From NCBI GenBank assembly GCA_910589545.1, contig CAJUSY010000048.1:1-64000 (forward strand): a DNA stretch of 64,000 nucleotides. Direction: 5' to 3'. The notes beneath the pieces were generated by a model that worked only from the letters and a program-made list of their open reading frames with translations, ran no database searches and was not told where the DNA came from. Source of the stretch: Peptoniphilaceae bacterium (GTDB lineage: Bacteria; Bacillota; Clostridia; Tissierellales; Peptoniphilaceae). This document shows positions 35,009 to 43,627 of this stretch, piece by piece; the stretch's first letter is position 1, and the number at the start of each line of letters is the position of its first letter. The position numbers and the translations under genes are program-made.

Positions 35009-37036
35009 TTAGTTATCTTCTTCGATTTCTTTTAATTTTAAATCTAATAATGCGCCTAAATCACTGTTAATCAAAGTTTCTTCACTTGATTCTGACTTAG
35101 TTTCTACTTTTTTAGATTTAACTTTTTTAGGTCTTGGTTTTCTTTCTGGTTTTTCAGGTTTTGGTAATAAAGCTTTCATACTTAAAGCTATTCTTTTCTT
35201 TTCAGGATTGATTTCTAAGATTTTAACTTTAACTGTATCACCAATATTTAATTCATCTGATGGTTTATCAACATGTTCATTTGAAATTTCAGAAACGTGA
35301 ACTAATCCTTCAATTCCTTCAGCTAATTTAATAAAAGCACCGAAGTCAACTAAGTTTACAACTTCTCCTTCAATAACATCTGCTTCGTGATTATTTTCAA
35401 CGAAAGCGTCAAATGGTTTTTGTTGTAATTGTTTTAAGCCAAGTGAAATTCTGTTCTTTTCCCTGTTAGCTTTAAGAACTAAAGTTTCGATTTCATCTCC
35501 AACTTTTAAAACATCTTCTGGTGATTCAATTCTATTCCAAGAAATATCTGAAATATGAAGTAAACCATCTACTCCACCTAAATCAATAAACGCACCAAAA
35601 TCTGTTAATCTTTGTACTTTACCAGTTATTGTTTCGCCAACAGTTATATTTTCCCAAGCCTTATCTTCAATTTCTTTTTGTTCTTCTTCTACAACAGCTC
35701 TGTGAGATAAAACTAAACGTCTCTTCTTTTCATCTATATTCAAAACTTTACATACCAAAGTTTCTCCTACATATTTAGATAAATCTTTTACAAAGTGAGT
35801 AGTTACTTGAGAACCTGGTATAAAAGCTCTTACATTATCAATTGTAGCTATTAAGCCGCCTTTTACTACTTGTGTTACTTTTGCTTCTACAGTTGAATCA
35901 TTATCAAAACTAGAAACTAAATTCTTCCAGTTTTTAATTCCTTCAACTCTTTTTGTAGAAAGTACAACATTTCCATCTCCGTCATCTAGCTTAATAACGT
36001 AAACTTCGATTTCGTCGCCTTGTTTGTACAAATCCTTAGGTAATTTACCTTCTTCTGTTGATAATTCGTCTAGTTTAATAATACCATCAGCCTTATAGCC
36101 AATATTAACCATGACTTCATCATCTGTTACATAAATAACTTCACCCTTTACGATTTCTTTTGGGTAAATCTTATTCATGCTTTCTTCTACTTGTTCCATA
36201 AAATCCTTGCTGTAATTATCCATTAAATTTACAACCTCCTCAATAATCCAAGCTGGTGTGGACGCACCAGCTGTAATACCTAATAATTTAGATTCAATAA
36301 TACTATCATCGATACAAATATCCTTGTATGTTTCAATTCTTAAAACATTTTTGCAATTTTGTTTTGCAATATCATACAATTTATTTGTATTAGAACTATT
36401 CAAGCCACCAATCACAATCATACAATCTACATTCTTAGAAAGCTCTAAACAAGCCATTTGTCGGCTTTTTGTTGCCCCACAAATAGTATTATCTATCACA
36501 ACGTTAGTATTACCTCTTACTATTATATCAGAAATTTCCAAAAATTTCCTCTTTAAATTAGTAGTTTGTGAAACTACATATAATTTTTCATCTTTTATTT
36601 TTTTTGCCTCATCAATTGAGTTAACAACTTCAACATTATTTTCAACTTGTCCTTTCATCGCTATAATTTCCGGATGATTTGGATCTCCAATAATAATAAT
36701 TTTGTAACCTTCTTCGTGTTTTTTATTTATTTTTTCATAAATTTTTAATAGTGATGGGCAAGTTAAATCTACTAATTTGTATCCATTATTTTTTATTTCT
36801 TCTTTTAATTTTAATGTTGCACCATGGGATCTAATAAAAATCGTGGAGCCTTTTTCAGCTTGAGTATAATCATCTATCTGTTTTATACCCAAATCTTCTA
36901 ATCTTTTACATTCTTGTTCGTTATGGATAAGCTGACCCAAAGTATACTTTAATTCTGATTGGTCATTTTCAATTATCTCTATTGCTCTTTTAACTCCATA
37001 ACAAAATCCCGCATTTTGTTGTACTATTATATTCAT
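35009..37036 (-). CDS. IspH-ribosomal protein S1 fusion
   Basis: One 675-residue polypeptide joining two functions. Residues 1 to about 275 are IspH (HMBPP reductase, last step of the MEP isoprenoid pathway) with all three [4Fe-4S] ligands: Cys12, Cys93 and Cys186. From about 296 on come four S1 RNA-binding domains, including KVQRLTDFGAFIDL and EVVNLVDFGAFIKL, then a basic Pro/Lys-rich linker (about 620-645) and an acidic tail. The joint is continuous, with no stop or frameshift. This fusion is known from several clostridia. The start overlaps the plsC stop by one base (TGATG). It is the last gene of the long operon. Confidence 0.96.
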   Translation of the reverse strand: MNIIVQQNAGFCYGVKRAIEIIENDQSELKYTLGQLIHNEQECKRLEDLGIKQIDDYTQAEKGSTIFIRSHGATLKLKEEIKNNGYKLVDLTCPSLLKIYEKINKKHEEGYKIIIIGDPNHPEIIAMKGQVENNVEVVNSIDEAKKIKDEKLYVVSQTTNLKRKFLEISDIIVRGNTNVVIDNTICGATKSRQMACLELSKNVDCMIVIGGLNSSNTNKLYDIAKQNCKNVLRIETYKDICIDDSIIESKLLGITAGASTPAWIIEEVVNLMDNYSKDFMEQVEESMNKIYPKEIVKGEVIYVTDDEVMVNIGYKADGIIKLDELSTEEGKLPKDLYKQGDEIEVYVIKLDDGDGNVVLSTKRVEGIKNWKNLVSSFDNDSTVEAKVTQVVKGGLIATIDNVRAFIPGSQVTTHFVKDLSKYVGETLVCKVLNIDEKKRRLVLSHRAVVEEEQKEIEDKAWENITVGETITGKVQRLTDFGAFIDLGGVDGLLHISDISWNRIESPEDVLKVGDEIETLVLKANREKNRISLGLKQLQQKPFDAFVENNHEADVIEGEVVNLVDFGAFIKLAEGIEGLVHVSEISNEHVDKPSDELNIGDTVKVKILEINPEKKRIALSMKALLPKPEKPERKPRPKKVKSKKVETKSESSEETLINSDLGALLDLKLKEIEEDN

Positions 37037-37605
37037 CAGTTCACCTTGTAAATATTTTCGTAAATAGCTCTGGTTATTGCTTTATTTCTTATATCTTTTG
37101 AAACATCATCAAAACTTGATATAGCTATTTTATCTCTTACAAACACTTCTACTTTTGATCTGAACTTATAATTAGAATTTATGAATACTGGGATAACATC
37201 TGCTCCTGCTCTTGACGCAATCATAGCAACCCCTGTTTTCATATTTTCTTCACTAACTGTTTGTACTCTTGTTCCTTCTGGAAATATTCCCAAAACTTCG
37301 TTGTCTTTTACAAGCTTGATAGAGTCTTTTATCGTTTTAATATTTACATTATCTCTATCAACCGGAAAAGCTCCAAACTTGTTTAGTAAAAAACCTAGAA
37401 ATTTATTATCAAACAATTCTTTTTTTGCCATAAATCGTATGGGTCTATCAAAAATTATCGCTAATAAAATTGGATCCCATAAGTTTATGTGATTTGCACA
37501 AATAACTAAAGGAGTTTCAGGAAGATTCGTATTTCCATGAACAACTAATTTGTATCTTATTTTAAATACTATTTTCAATAAAAATCTTGCAAATCTATAA
37601 AACAT
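37036..37605 (-). CDS. plsC: 1-acyl-glycerol-3-phosphate acyltransferase
   Basis: Membrane-associated acyltransferase that adds the second acyl chain to lysophosphatidate, giving phosphatidate. The short 189-residue form has the catalytic NHxxxxD (His39, Asp44 in NHINLWDP), the FPEGTR glycerol-phosphate site, and a hydrophobic N-terminus. It overlaps cmk by 11 nt and the ispH-rpsA fusion by 1 nt. With plsX and plsY elsewhere in the window it completes the PlsX-PlsY-PlsC route. Confidence 0.94.
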   Translation of the reverse strand: MFYRFARFLLKIVFKIRYKLVVHGNTNLPETPLVICANHINLWDPILLAIIFDRPIRFMAKKELFDNKFLGFLLNKFGAFPVDRDNVNIKTIKDSIKLVKDNEVLGIFPEGTRVQTVSEENMKTGVAMIASRAGADVIPVFINSNYKFRSKVEVFVRDKIAISSFDDVSKDIRNKAITRAIYENIYKVN

Positions 37606-38464
37606 TTCTACCTCTAATTATCTCTATTATTTTCTCAACAACTTCATCAATATTCATATCATCAGAATTTATATAAACAGCATCTTCGGCTCGTTTCAAA
37701 GGAGCATATTTTCTATTTTTATCCTGTTCATCTCTTAATTTTATGTCTTTTAGAATCGTTTCATAAGATAAATCGTCTTTTTGTTCGTCAAATCTTCTTT
37801 TGGCTCTAACTTCTGGTGATGCATCCAAATAAAATTTGTAATCAGCATTCTTTAATATGTTAGTACCAGCATCTCTTCCATCAATAATAATCGCTTTGTT
37901 ACTAGCAATCTGTCTTTGAATTTCAACTAATCTTTCTCTTACAGAATAATATGTTGAAACCTTTGATGCTGCCATAGATACATCATTAGTTCTTATTTTA
38001 TCTCTCAAGAATTCGCCATTAACTTTAATCTTAGATGATTCAAATGTTATTTCCAAATTGTTCAATACATGCACGACCTCTTCTTCGTCTTGCAAATTTA
38101 TATTTTCCTTCAAACAAAAATAAGCAAGAGAACGATACATTGATCCCGTATCCAAATATTCAATGTTTAATATATTTGAGATTAATTTACAAACTGTTGA
38201 TTTACCAGATCCACTTGGTCCATCGACAGTAACAGAATATACGTCATTATTAATCAATTCAATATACACATTATCATCGTCATTTTTTCTGAGAATTCTT
38301 GATGAGATCAAAATATTTTTATTTGTTTTAATTAATCTATCGTCGAAAATTTCCTTCATAACTTTTGGTGTAGATATCAATAATATATCAAAATTCTTGT
38401 CTTTTATATATTCATTAATTTCATCGTAAAATTTTGATTCATTTTCGTATTTGATTTTTTTCAT
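37595..38464 (-). CDS. cmk: Cytidylate kinase with N-terminal extension
   Basis: Phosphorylates CMP/dCMP. The kinase core starts at about residue 77 with VTVDGPSGSGKST (P-loop 82-90), followed by LDTGSMYRSLA, IIDGRDAGTNIL and a lid with AKRRFDEQ; it is the usual 215 residues. Residues 1-76 are extra, an alpha/beta-like stretch (for example FDILLISTPKVMKEIF) I do not recognise. The long start is supported by ATGA overlap with the preceding gene and GGGGAT upstream. An internal TTG start near Leu70 cannot be excluded. Order cmk-plsC-ispH-rpsA is conserved in clostridia. Confidence 0.93.
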   Translation of the reverse strand: MKKIKYENESKFYDEINEYIKDKNFDILLISTPKVMKEIFDDRLIKTNKNILISSRILRKNDDDNVYIELINNDVYSVTVDGPSGSGKSTVCKLISNILNIEYLDTGSMYRSLAYFCLKENINLQDEEEVVHVLNNLEITFESSKIKVNGEFLRDKIRTNDVSMAASKVSTYYSVRERLVEIQRQIASNKAIIIDGRDAGTNILKNADYKFYLDASPEVRAKRRFDEQKDDLSYETILKDIKLRDEQDKNRKYAPLKRAEDAVYINSDDMNIDEVVEKIIEIIRGRNVL

Positions 38465-39663
38465 ATATTTATCCCCGCTAAAAAGCCTGTTGAAAAAGCA
38501 AATTGTAAATTAAATCCTCCTGTAAAACCATCAACATCAATTACTTCTCCACAAAAATACAAGTCTTTTACAATTTTAGATTCCATTGTGCTTGGATCAA
38601 TCTCATTAACATCGATCCCTCCCACACTAATTATTGCGTAATCAAGCTTTTCATTTGATACATAAGTAAAATCAAAACTTTTCAAAATTCTTCTTAACTT
38701 ATCACGTTCATATTTTGTTATTTCATTTACTTTTTTATTTGGATTTATACTTGCAGATTTTAAAATTGGCAGTATTAATTTTTTGATTGTTATTTTACTT
38801 ATAGCATTTTCAATTGTTTTGTTTTGATTTTCGCTGAAATCTCTTAAAATCCTATCATCAAGTTTTTGATCTGTCAATCCTGGTTTCAAATCTATCGATA
38901 TTTTAATGTCACCATTTTTGTTGCACAATATACTTGATAAAGTAAGTACTAAGGGACCTGAAATTCCTTTTCTTGTAAAAATCATTTCACCTATATCATC
39001 GTATATCAATTTCTTATTCAAATAACATTTTAATCCGACGTTTTTAAGACTAACTCCCTCTAATTCTTCCACATTCTCTTTTAAAATAATTGCACTCAAA
39101 CCAGGCTTCATTTCGTGAATAGTATGACCTAGCTTGGTTATTTGACTGTAAAGAGATCCATCTGAGCCTGTATTTGGATATGATTTGCCACCACATGCTA
39201 TGATTACTTTATCAAATGCATATTCATTAGTACTTGTAGTAAGATAAAATTTGTTCGATTTATAGATTTTATTCACCTTTTCATTTAAGTGTAAGTTTAC
39301 ATTCTTATCTTTCAAAATTTTTTCAAATACTTTAATCACATCAGATGATTTATCATTCTGTGGAAAAACCCTATTTCCACGTTCGACTTTTGTTCTAAGA
39401 CCATTTGAATTAAAAAAATTTATGACTTGTTCGTTAGTAAAGTCATAAAATGGGCTGTAACAAAAATATTTGTTTGTATTAATATTTTCAATTAATTCTT
39501 GTATATCACATGAATTGGTAATGTTGCATCTTCCTTTTCCGGTAATGAACAATTTCTTACCTATTTTTTCATTATGATCAAAAATATGAATTTTATTTTC
39601 GTCTTTAATAAAGCTTGCAGCCATCAATCCTGCTGCTCCTGCTCCTATTATCGCTACATTCAT
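38461..39663 (-). CDS. HI0933-family flavoprotein (BaiN/YhiN-like)
   Basis: FAD/NAD(P)-binding oxidoreductase-like protein of 400 residues. IGAGAAGLMAA at the N-terminus binds FAD, GKGRCNITNSC follows, then CGGKSYPNTGSDGS and the C-terminal CGEVIDVDGFTGGFNLQFAFSTG that is diagnostic of the family. Substrate is unknown; the BaiN bile-acid reductase name applied to some relatives should not be transferred. Translation is coupled on both sides (1-nt and 4-nt overlaps). Confidence 0.92.
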   Translation of the reverse strand: MNVAIIGAGAAGLMAASFIKDENKIHIFDHNEKIGKKLFITGKGRCNITNSCDIQELIENINTNKYFCYSPFYDFTNEQVINFFNSNGLRTKVERGNRVFPQNDKSSDVIKVFEKILKDKNVNLHLNEKVNKIYKSNKFYLTTSTNEYAFDKVIIACGGKSYPNTGSDGSLYSQITKLGHTIHEMKPGLSAIILKENVEELEGVSLKNVGLKCYLNKKLIYDDIGEMIFTRKGISGPLVLTLSSILCNKNGDIKISIDLKPGLTDQKLDDRILRDFSENQNKTIENAISKITIKKLILPILKSASINPNKKVNEITKYERDKLRRILKSFDFTYVSNEKLDYAIISVGGIDVNEIDPSTMESKIVKDLYFCGEVIDVDGFTGGFNLQFAFSTGFLAGINI

Positions 39664-40202
39664 TATTTAATCCTTTCAATTAAGCATACAAAAGGTGGAT
39701 TGTTTATTTGATTTATAAAATCGTATCTAATAACATTGAATTCTTTTTGGTTTAATTTTTGAAGATATGCGATTATGTTTATACTTTCTTCAAGTCCTGG
39801 CTTGTGCCCAGGATAGAATGTAATAACAATTTGACCTTCTGTGTTCATTACTTTCAAAAGTTTATCTAAAGTTTTAATTACAGTATCATAATCAGTTGTA
39901 ATATTTTTATCTCCACCTGGAAGGTATCCCAAATTAAACACCACAAAATCAATTTTCTGATTAATATATTTGTCAAAATTTAGATGAGAATCGTTAATAA
40001 CTTTTAAGTTGCCAAATTTTGTAGAATTATCTATACAATCTTTTTGGATATCAAACCCATAAACTTCAATGTTTTCGTTTATGGATAACATTTTGTATGA
40101 ATCGTTTCCGTTTCCAAATGTCATATCTAAACAAATTTTTGAAGTTGGAATTTTATCTTTCATCAATGATTCAACTAATGTTTTAGTATTGTTATAAATC
40201 AT
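39663..40202 (-). CDS. mnmM: tRNA wobble-uridine methyltransferase MnmM (YtqB type)
   Basis: SAM-dependent methyltransferase of the YtqB family, which in Gram-positive bacteria converts nm5(s2)U34 to mnm5(s2)U34 in tRNA. The 179 residues carry LDMTFGNGNDSYKML as motif I, the conserved FNLGYLPGGDK substrate-pocket segment, TDYDTVIKTLDKLL and YPGHKPGLEES. These residues are characteristic of the family, though the assignment is by recognition only. It overlaps the GNAT-like gene upstream by 11 nt. Confidence 0.85.
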   Translation of the reverse strand: MIYNNTKTLVESLMKDKIPTSKICLDMTFGNGNDSYKMLSINENIEVYGFDIQKDCIDNSTKFGNLKVINDSHLNFDKYINQKIDFVVFNLGYLPGGDKNITTDYDTVIKTLDKLLKVMNTEGQIVITFYPGHKPGLEESINIIAYLQKLNQKEFNVIRYDFINQINNPPFVCLIERIK

Positions 40203-40539
40203 TACAGCTTCCCCTAAAAAGTAGATTAAAGTCTATTTTGCCTTGATTTTCAAAAAATGATTTTACTAAACCATTATTATCATAAAACTCTTCAATACCA
40301 AAATCTCTCAAATTCATCCCTATACTTTTTAGAAAAAATAACTTGTTAGAATTCTCCTCTTGTAATTGAAAATCTGCTATATTTGCTCTTTTACCTTCTG
40401 TCCTAATCAGAGAATACCCTTTTGGTTTTAAGTCGTCAATATATATAAAGCAAAAATCCCCTACAATTTCTTCTATTTTTAAGTTAAATTTTTTTAAAAT
40501 TTCTTCGTCTTTGTTATTTGCAAGTCTAACTTCAATCAT
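40192..40539 (-). CDS. Hypothetical protein, degenerate GNAT-like
   Basis: 115-residue protein without a clear family. The end of the sequence (LKSIGMNLRDFGIEEFYDNN then FFENQGKI) follows the layout of the second half of a GNAT acetyltransferase (helix, 'G-x-x-x' strand, FYxxxGF end), and the start MIEVRLANNKDEEILKKF also looks GNAT-like. However, the acetyl-CoA loop (R/Q-x-x-G-x-G/A) is missing. If it is a GNAT descendant it has probably lost catalysis. SD AGAGGT lies 6 nt before the ATG. It is part of the long operon, between rluB and mnmM. Confidence 0.6.
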   Translation of the reverse strand: MIEVRLANNKDEEILKKFNLKIEEIVGDFCFIYIDDLKPKGYSLIRTEGKRANIADFQLQEENSNKLFFLKSIGMNLRDFGIEEFYDNNGLVKSFFENQGKIDFNLLFRGSCNDL

Positions 40540-40627
40540 ATTTACCTCTTATTAAATCCAAATCTTTACTTTTTAACAGTACGTATTCTCCGCTTTTTAA
40601 ATTATCGTCCATCTTGTAATTACCAAT
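40532..40627 (-). pseudogene. C-terminal remainder of RluB after an in-frame stop
   Basis: Directly after the rluB TAA (40628-40630) the same frame stays open for 31 codons to a TGA at 40532-40534. The encoded IGNYKMDDNLKSGEYVLLKS and following residues match the known C-terminal pattern of RluB/RsuA proteins (LKR-x-x-x-G-x-x-x-L-x-x-L-x-x-GE-x-x-x-L). Restoring one sense codon (for example AAA for TAA) gives a 236-residue RluB, the usual length. Translation from the internal ATG at 40612 would make only a 26-residue peptide and has no good SD. Confidence 0.75.
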
Positions 40628-41242
40628 TTAAACCCTTTTCAAATCTAAAACCGGATGATTTATATAATCAAACATTCTTCTAATTTGTCTGTTCCTACCC
40701 TCATAAATAGTTACCGTGTATTTTGTATTGTCTTTTACATTGGCAATAAATTCTATATTTGATTTTTTTAATTTATAACCATCTAATATTATTCCATTTT
40801 TTAATTCTTGTATTTTGTTTTTGGTTGGTTTACCTTTCACTAAAACCTCGTAAACTTTTTTATGCTCAAATTTAGGATGAGTTAGTTCATAAGTTAAATC
40901 ACCATCATTCGTTAATATTAATAATCCATGAGAATCTTTATCCAAACGACCAATTGGATAAACCCTTGTACTAGTTTTAATTAAATCCACAACTTTTTTA
41001 TCAGCGAATTTATCCTTAACTGTTGAGGTATATCCAATAGGTTTATTGATAGCAATATAAACTTTTTCTTCTTTTTTTCTAATTTTCTTGCCTTCAACCT
41101 CAATAATATCACCATCATTTACTTGATACGATAAATCTAAAAGTATTGTTCCATTAACACAAACTTTTGAGTATTTGATTAGTTCATCAGCCTTTCTTCT
41201 AGAACAATATCCACTTTGAGCTATGAACTTATTTATTCTCAT
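40628..41242 (-). CDS. rluB: 23S rRNA pseudouridine synthase RluB, prematurely truncated
   Basis: RsuA/RluB-family pseudouridine synthase modifying 23S rRNA helix 89 or 16S rRNA. N-terminal S4 domain (MRINKFIAQSGYCSRRKADEL), catalytic Asp101 in IGRLDKDSHGLLILTNDGD, and the closing EGRNRQIRRMF are intact. The protein stops at 204 residues just after DLKRV, where family members continue for about 30 residues; that tail is encoded in frame right behind the TAA. Either a nonsense mutation, a sequencing error, or tolerated truncation. The core fold is nearly complete, so activity may persist. The start overlaps scpB by 14 nt. Confidence 0.92.
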   Translation of the reverse strand: MRINKFIAQSGYCSRRKADELIKYSKVCVNGTILLDLSYQVNDGDIIEVEGKKIRKKEEKVYIAINKPIGYTSTVKDKFADKKVVDLIKTSTRVYPIGRLDKDSHGLLILTNDGDLTYELTHPKFEHKKVYEVLVKGKPTKNKIQELKNGIILDGYKLKKSNIEFIANVKDNTKYTVTIYEGRNRQIRRMFDYINHPVLDLKRV

Positions 41243-41777
41243 TTTCTTTTTCCTTAATAATTTTTTCTATTTCATTTAATTTTGGAAGATCTTCTAAAGA
41301 ATTAATATTGAAATAATACAAGAACTCGTCGGTAGTACCATATAATATAGGCTTTCCTATTTTATCCAGTCTTCCGACTTCTTTTATTAAATTTTTTTTA
41401 GTTAAAGTATCAATTGATGAGCTAGATTTTACCCCTCTTATTTCATCTATTTCTATTCTTGTTATTGGCTGTTTGTAAGCTATAATAGATAAAACTTCCA
41501 TTGTTGTATTGGTTAATCTTGTATTTTTATTTTTTACAAAAATTTCTTTTAAAAAATCGTAATATTCTTTTTTAGTTTGAATTTGATAGTTATCGTTGAT
41601 ACATCTAATTTCCAGGGAAGTGTTTCTATATTCATATTCTTTAATTAAATCATCAAGCATATTCCTAGTTTCTTTTTTATTAAGGTTTATGGCTTCAGAT
41701 ATTAATGAAATATCTAAGGGTTCACCCCATAAGAAAAGTAAAGATTCAATTTTATTTCGAATAATTTTATCTTCCAT
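41229..41777 (-). CDS. scpB: Segregation and condensation protein ScpB
   Basis: Winged-helix kite protein of the SMC-ScpAB condensin. The 182 residues show the two winged helices; typical segments are LLFLWGEPLDI, VLSIIAYKQPITRIEIDEIRGV and LVREVGRLDKIGKPILYGTT-like spacing (here KEVGRLDKIGKPILYGTT). It lies 2 nt after scpA. The SMC subunit itself is encoded at 50884-54387 in the neighbouring operon. Confidence 0.95.
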   Translation of the reverse strand: MEDKIIRNKIESLLFLWGEPLDISLISEAINLNKKETRNMLDDLIKEYEYRNTSLEIRCINDNYQIQTKKEYYDFLKEIFVKNKNTRLTNTTMEVLSIIAYKQPITRIEIDEIRGVKSSSSIDTLTKKNLIKEVGRLDKIGKPILYGTTDEFLYYFNINSLEDLPKLNEIEKIIKEKENENK

Positions 41778-41779
41778 AA

Positions 41780-42490
41780 TTACCTCATTAATATTTTCAT
41801 ATTATCTTCATTATTTTTCACAACCATTAATATGTTTGATTTTAATAATTCTAGTATAGCTAGAAACACAGATATAACTTCATTTTTATTGGTATTTTGT
41901 GATAGAAAATATGAAAAACTATATTTGTTATTTTTTTCTACCTTCCACAATATATCTTCAATACAATCTTCAATCTTATATTCTTCCGCTTCTATAATTT
42001 CTGTTTCTTCAATGACAATTCTATTATCTATCCTATTTAATATTTCTAACAAAGTTTCAGATAATAAATTAATGTCAGGAACAATCAAATTCTCTTTTTC
42101 AGATTGGTAAACCGATAAATCCTCTTGAATTTTTCTAAAATGTTTCGATGAGATGTTTTCTAATTCAATCAATTGCTTAGAAATTTCTTTAAATTTTTTA
42201 TATTCTATTAATCGTTGTTTAATCAAATCTTCATCGATTTGTTCATCTTCATCAAAATCATTTTTTGGCAATAATTTTTTTGATTTTATATATAACAAAG
42301 TAGAAGCTAAGTAAATAAAATCAGTCAAATCTTTAGTAGAATGATTTTTCAAATTCTCAACTTCTTCAATGAATTTATTTGTAATTTTGGCTAAATCAAC
42401 ATTTTCTATATCAATTTTTTCTTTTTCAACCAAATTTAATAAAAGATCCATTGGACCGTTGAATTCTTCAGTTTCAATAATCAAACTCAT
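41780..42490 (-). CDS. scpA: Segregation and condensation protein ScpA
   Basis: Kleisin subunit of the bacterial condensin, bridging the SMC heads. The 236 residues have the SMC-neck-binding N-terminus (FNGPMDLLLNLVEKEKIDIENV), the IYLASTLLYIKSKKLLP helix, an acidic middle and a C-terminal winged helix for the SMC cap (EVISVFLAILELLKSNI). It overlaps the M50 protease gene by 4 nt (ATGA) and is followed by scpB. Confidence 0.95.
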   Translation of the reverse strand: MSLIIETEEFNGPMDLLLNLVEKEKIDIENVDLAKITNKFIEEVENLKNHSTKDLTDFIYLASTLLYIKSKKLLPKNDFDEDEQIDEDLIKQRLIEYKKFKEISKQLIELENISSKHFRKIQEDLSVYQSEKENLIVPDINLLSETLLEILNRIDNRIVIEETEIIEAEEYKIEDCIEDILWKVEKNNKYSFSYFLSQNTNKNEVISVFLAILELLKSNILMVVKNNEDNMKILMR

Positions 42491-43095
42491 AGTGCAATTG
42501 CTAACCTTAAAAACTTATCAATTATAAATGATGTTATAGGCGTTAAAACTTTACCTAACACACCTGAAAATATTAATATAAGCAATATAAAATAAGTGTA
42601 TTTTTCATATTTTGCCATAAAATCTAAAAATTTTCCTGGAAAAAAAGCAGTTATAACCTTGGAACCATCTAAAGGCGGAACAGGTATTAAGTTAAATACA
42701 GCGAAATACACGTTATACACAATAAATAAACTCAAAATTTCTGAAATAACAGGATTGACATGAGAAAATTTAACATATAAAAACGAAAATATTAGTCCTA
42801 AAATTAAATTTACTGTAACTCCCGCAATTGAAACCAAGAACATACCTAAATGTCTGTTCCTAAAATTGTATGAGTTAATTGGAACTGGCTTTGCCCAACC
42901 AAACTTAAATAAAATCAAACTAATTGCTCCTAATGGATCAATGTGATCAATAGGATTGAAGCTTAATCTACCCATGCTTTTAGCCGTATTATCACCCATC
43001 CAATAAGCAACATAACCATGAGCAAGTTCATGAAGAACAATTGTTGGTAGTAATACAAATATAATTATAATGTAATGATTTATCGTTTCTAACAT
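42487..43095 (-). CDS. Site-2 protease family (M50) membrane metalloprotease
   Basis: Intramembrane zinc metalloprotease of the YwhC/Rip-like subgroup, 202 residues and about five to six membrane helices. Zinc ligands are HELAH (His22, Glu23, His26) and the second motif NLIPVPPLDGSKV. No PDZ domain, so it is the minimal form. This subgroup commonly precedes scpA in clostridia; its substrates are unknown. Overlaps the Nudix gene by 7 nt. Confidence 0.92.
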   Translation of the reverse strand: MLETINHYIIIIFVLLPTIVLHELAHGYVAYWMGDNTAKSMGRLSFNPIDHIDPLGAISLILFKFGWAKPVPINSYNFRNRHLGMFLVSIAGVTVNLILGLIFSFLYVKFSHVNPVISEILSLFIVYNVYFAVFNLIPVPPLDGSKVITAFFPGKFLDFMAKYEKYTYFILLILIFSGVLGKVLTPITSFIIDKFLRLAIAL

Positions 43096-43625
43096 TTATT
43101 CACATTCCTTAAAAAAAATAGAATTCCCGTAATTGATTTACCGTCAATAATAGCTCCATCCTCTATCATTTGCATTAATTTTTCTTGTTCGATGAGTTCT
43201 ATATTTAAAAATTCGTCATCATCTGCTTTTAGTTCGTCTCTGAATAATTCTTCAGCCAAAAAGAAACTTACTTTTTCATCACTAAAACCTGGAGAAGAAT
43301 AAGCATCAAATAAATAAGTTAAATTTTTGCAATTATAACCTATTTCTTCTCTCATTTCTCTTATTGCTGCATCTTTTGGTGTTTCATTGTGTTCAATTAA
43401 CCCTGCTGGTAATTCCATTAGTTGTTGGTCAATAGCTTTTCTATATTGACTAACGAAAAATAATTTATTATCTTTTACTGCTATTATGCACACAGCGTTT
43501 GCGTGCTCTATAATTTCTCTTTTGGAGTATTTTCTATTTGGAAGTTCAACCGTATCTAACCTAAGGTTTAAAATTCTTCCTTCATATATCATTTCACTCT
43601 TTATTGTTTTTTCTTCATAATCCAT
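43089..43625 (-). CDS. nudF: Nudix hydrolase, ADP-ribose pyrophosphatase type
   Basis: Hydrolyses ADP-ribose to AMP and ribose-5-phosphate. The 178 residues carry a complete Nudix box (GLIEHNETPKDAAIREMREE followed by IG) preceded by QYRKAIDQQLMELPAG, the arrangement typical of ADP-ribose-specific enzymes, and SSPGFSDEKVSFFLAEEL after it. It lies 2 nt after recN and 7 nt into the M50 gene. Confidence 0.9.
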   Translation of the reverse strand: MDYEEKTIKSEMIYEGRILNLRLDTVELPNRKYSKREIIEHANAVCIIAVKDNKLFFVSQYRKAIDQQLMELPAGLIEHNETPKDAAIREMREEIGYNCKNLTYLFDAYSSPGFSDEKVSFFLAEELFRDELKADDDEFLNIELIEQEKLMQMIEDGAIIDGKSITGILFFLRNVNKC

Positions 43626-43627
43626 AA

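Noticed and set aside
40532..40612. Independent 26-residue ORF MDDNLKSGEYVLLKS...
   Set aside because: It is in frame with rluB and matches the RluB C-terminus; the SD is poor. Better explained as the tail of a broken rluB.
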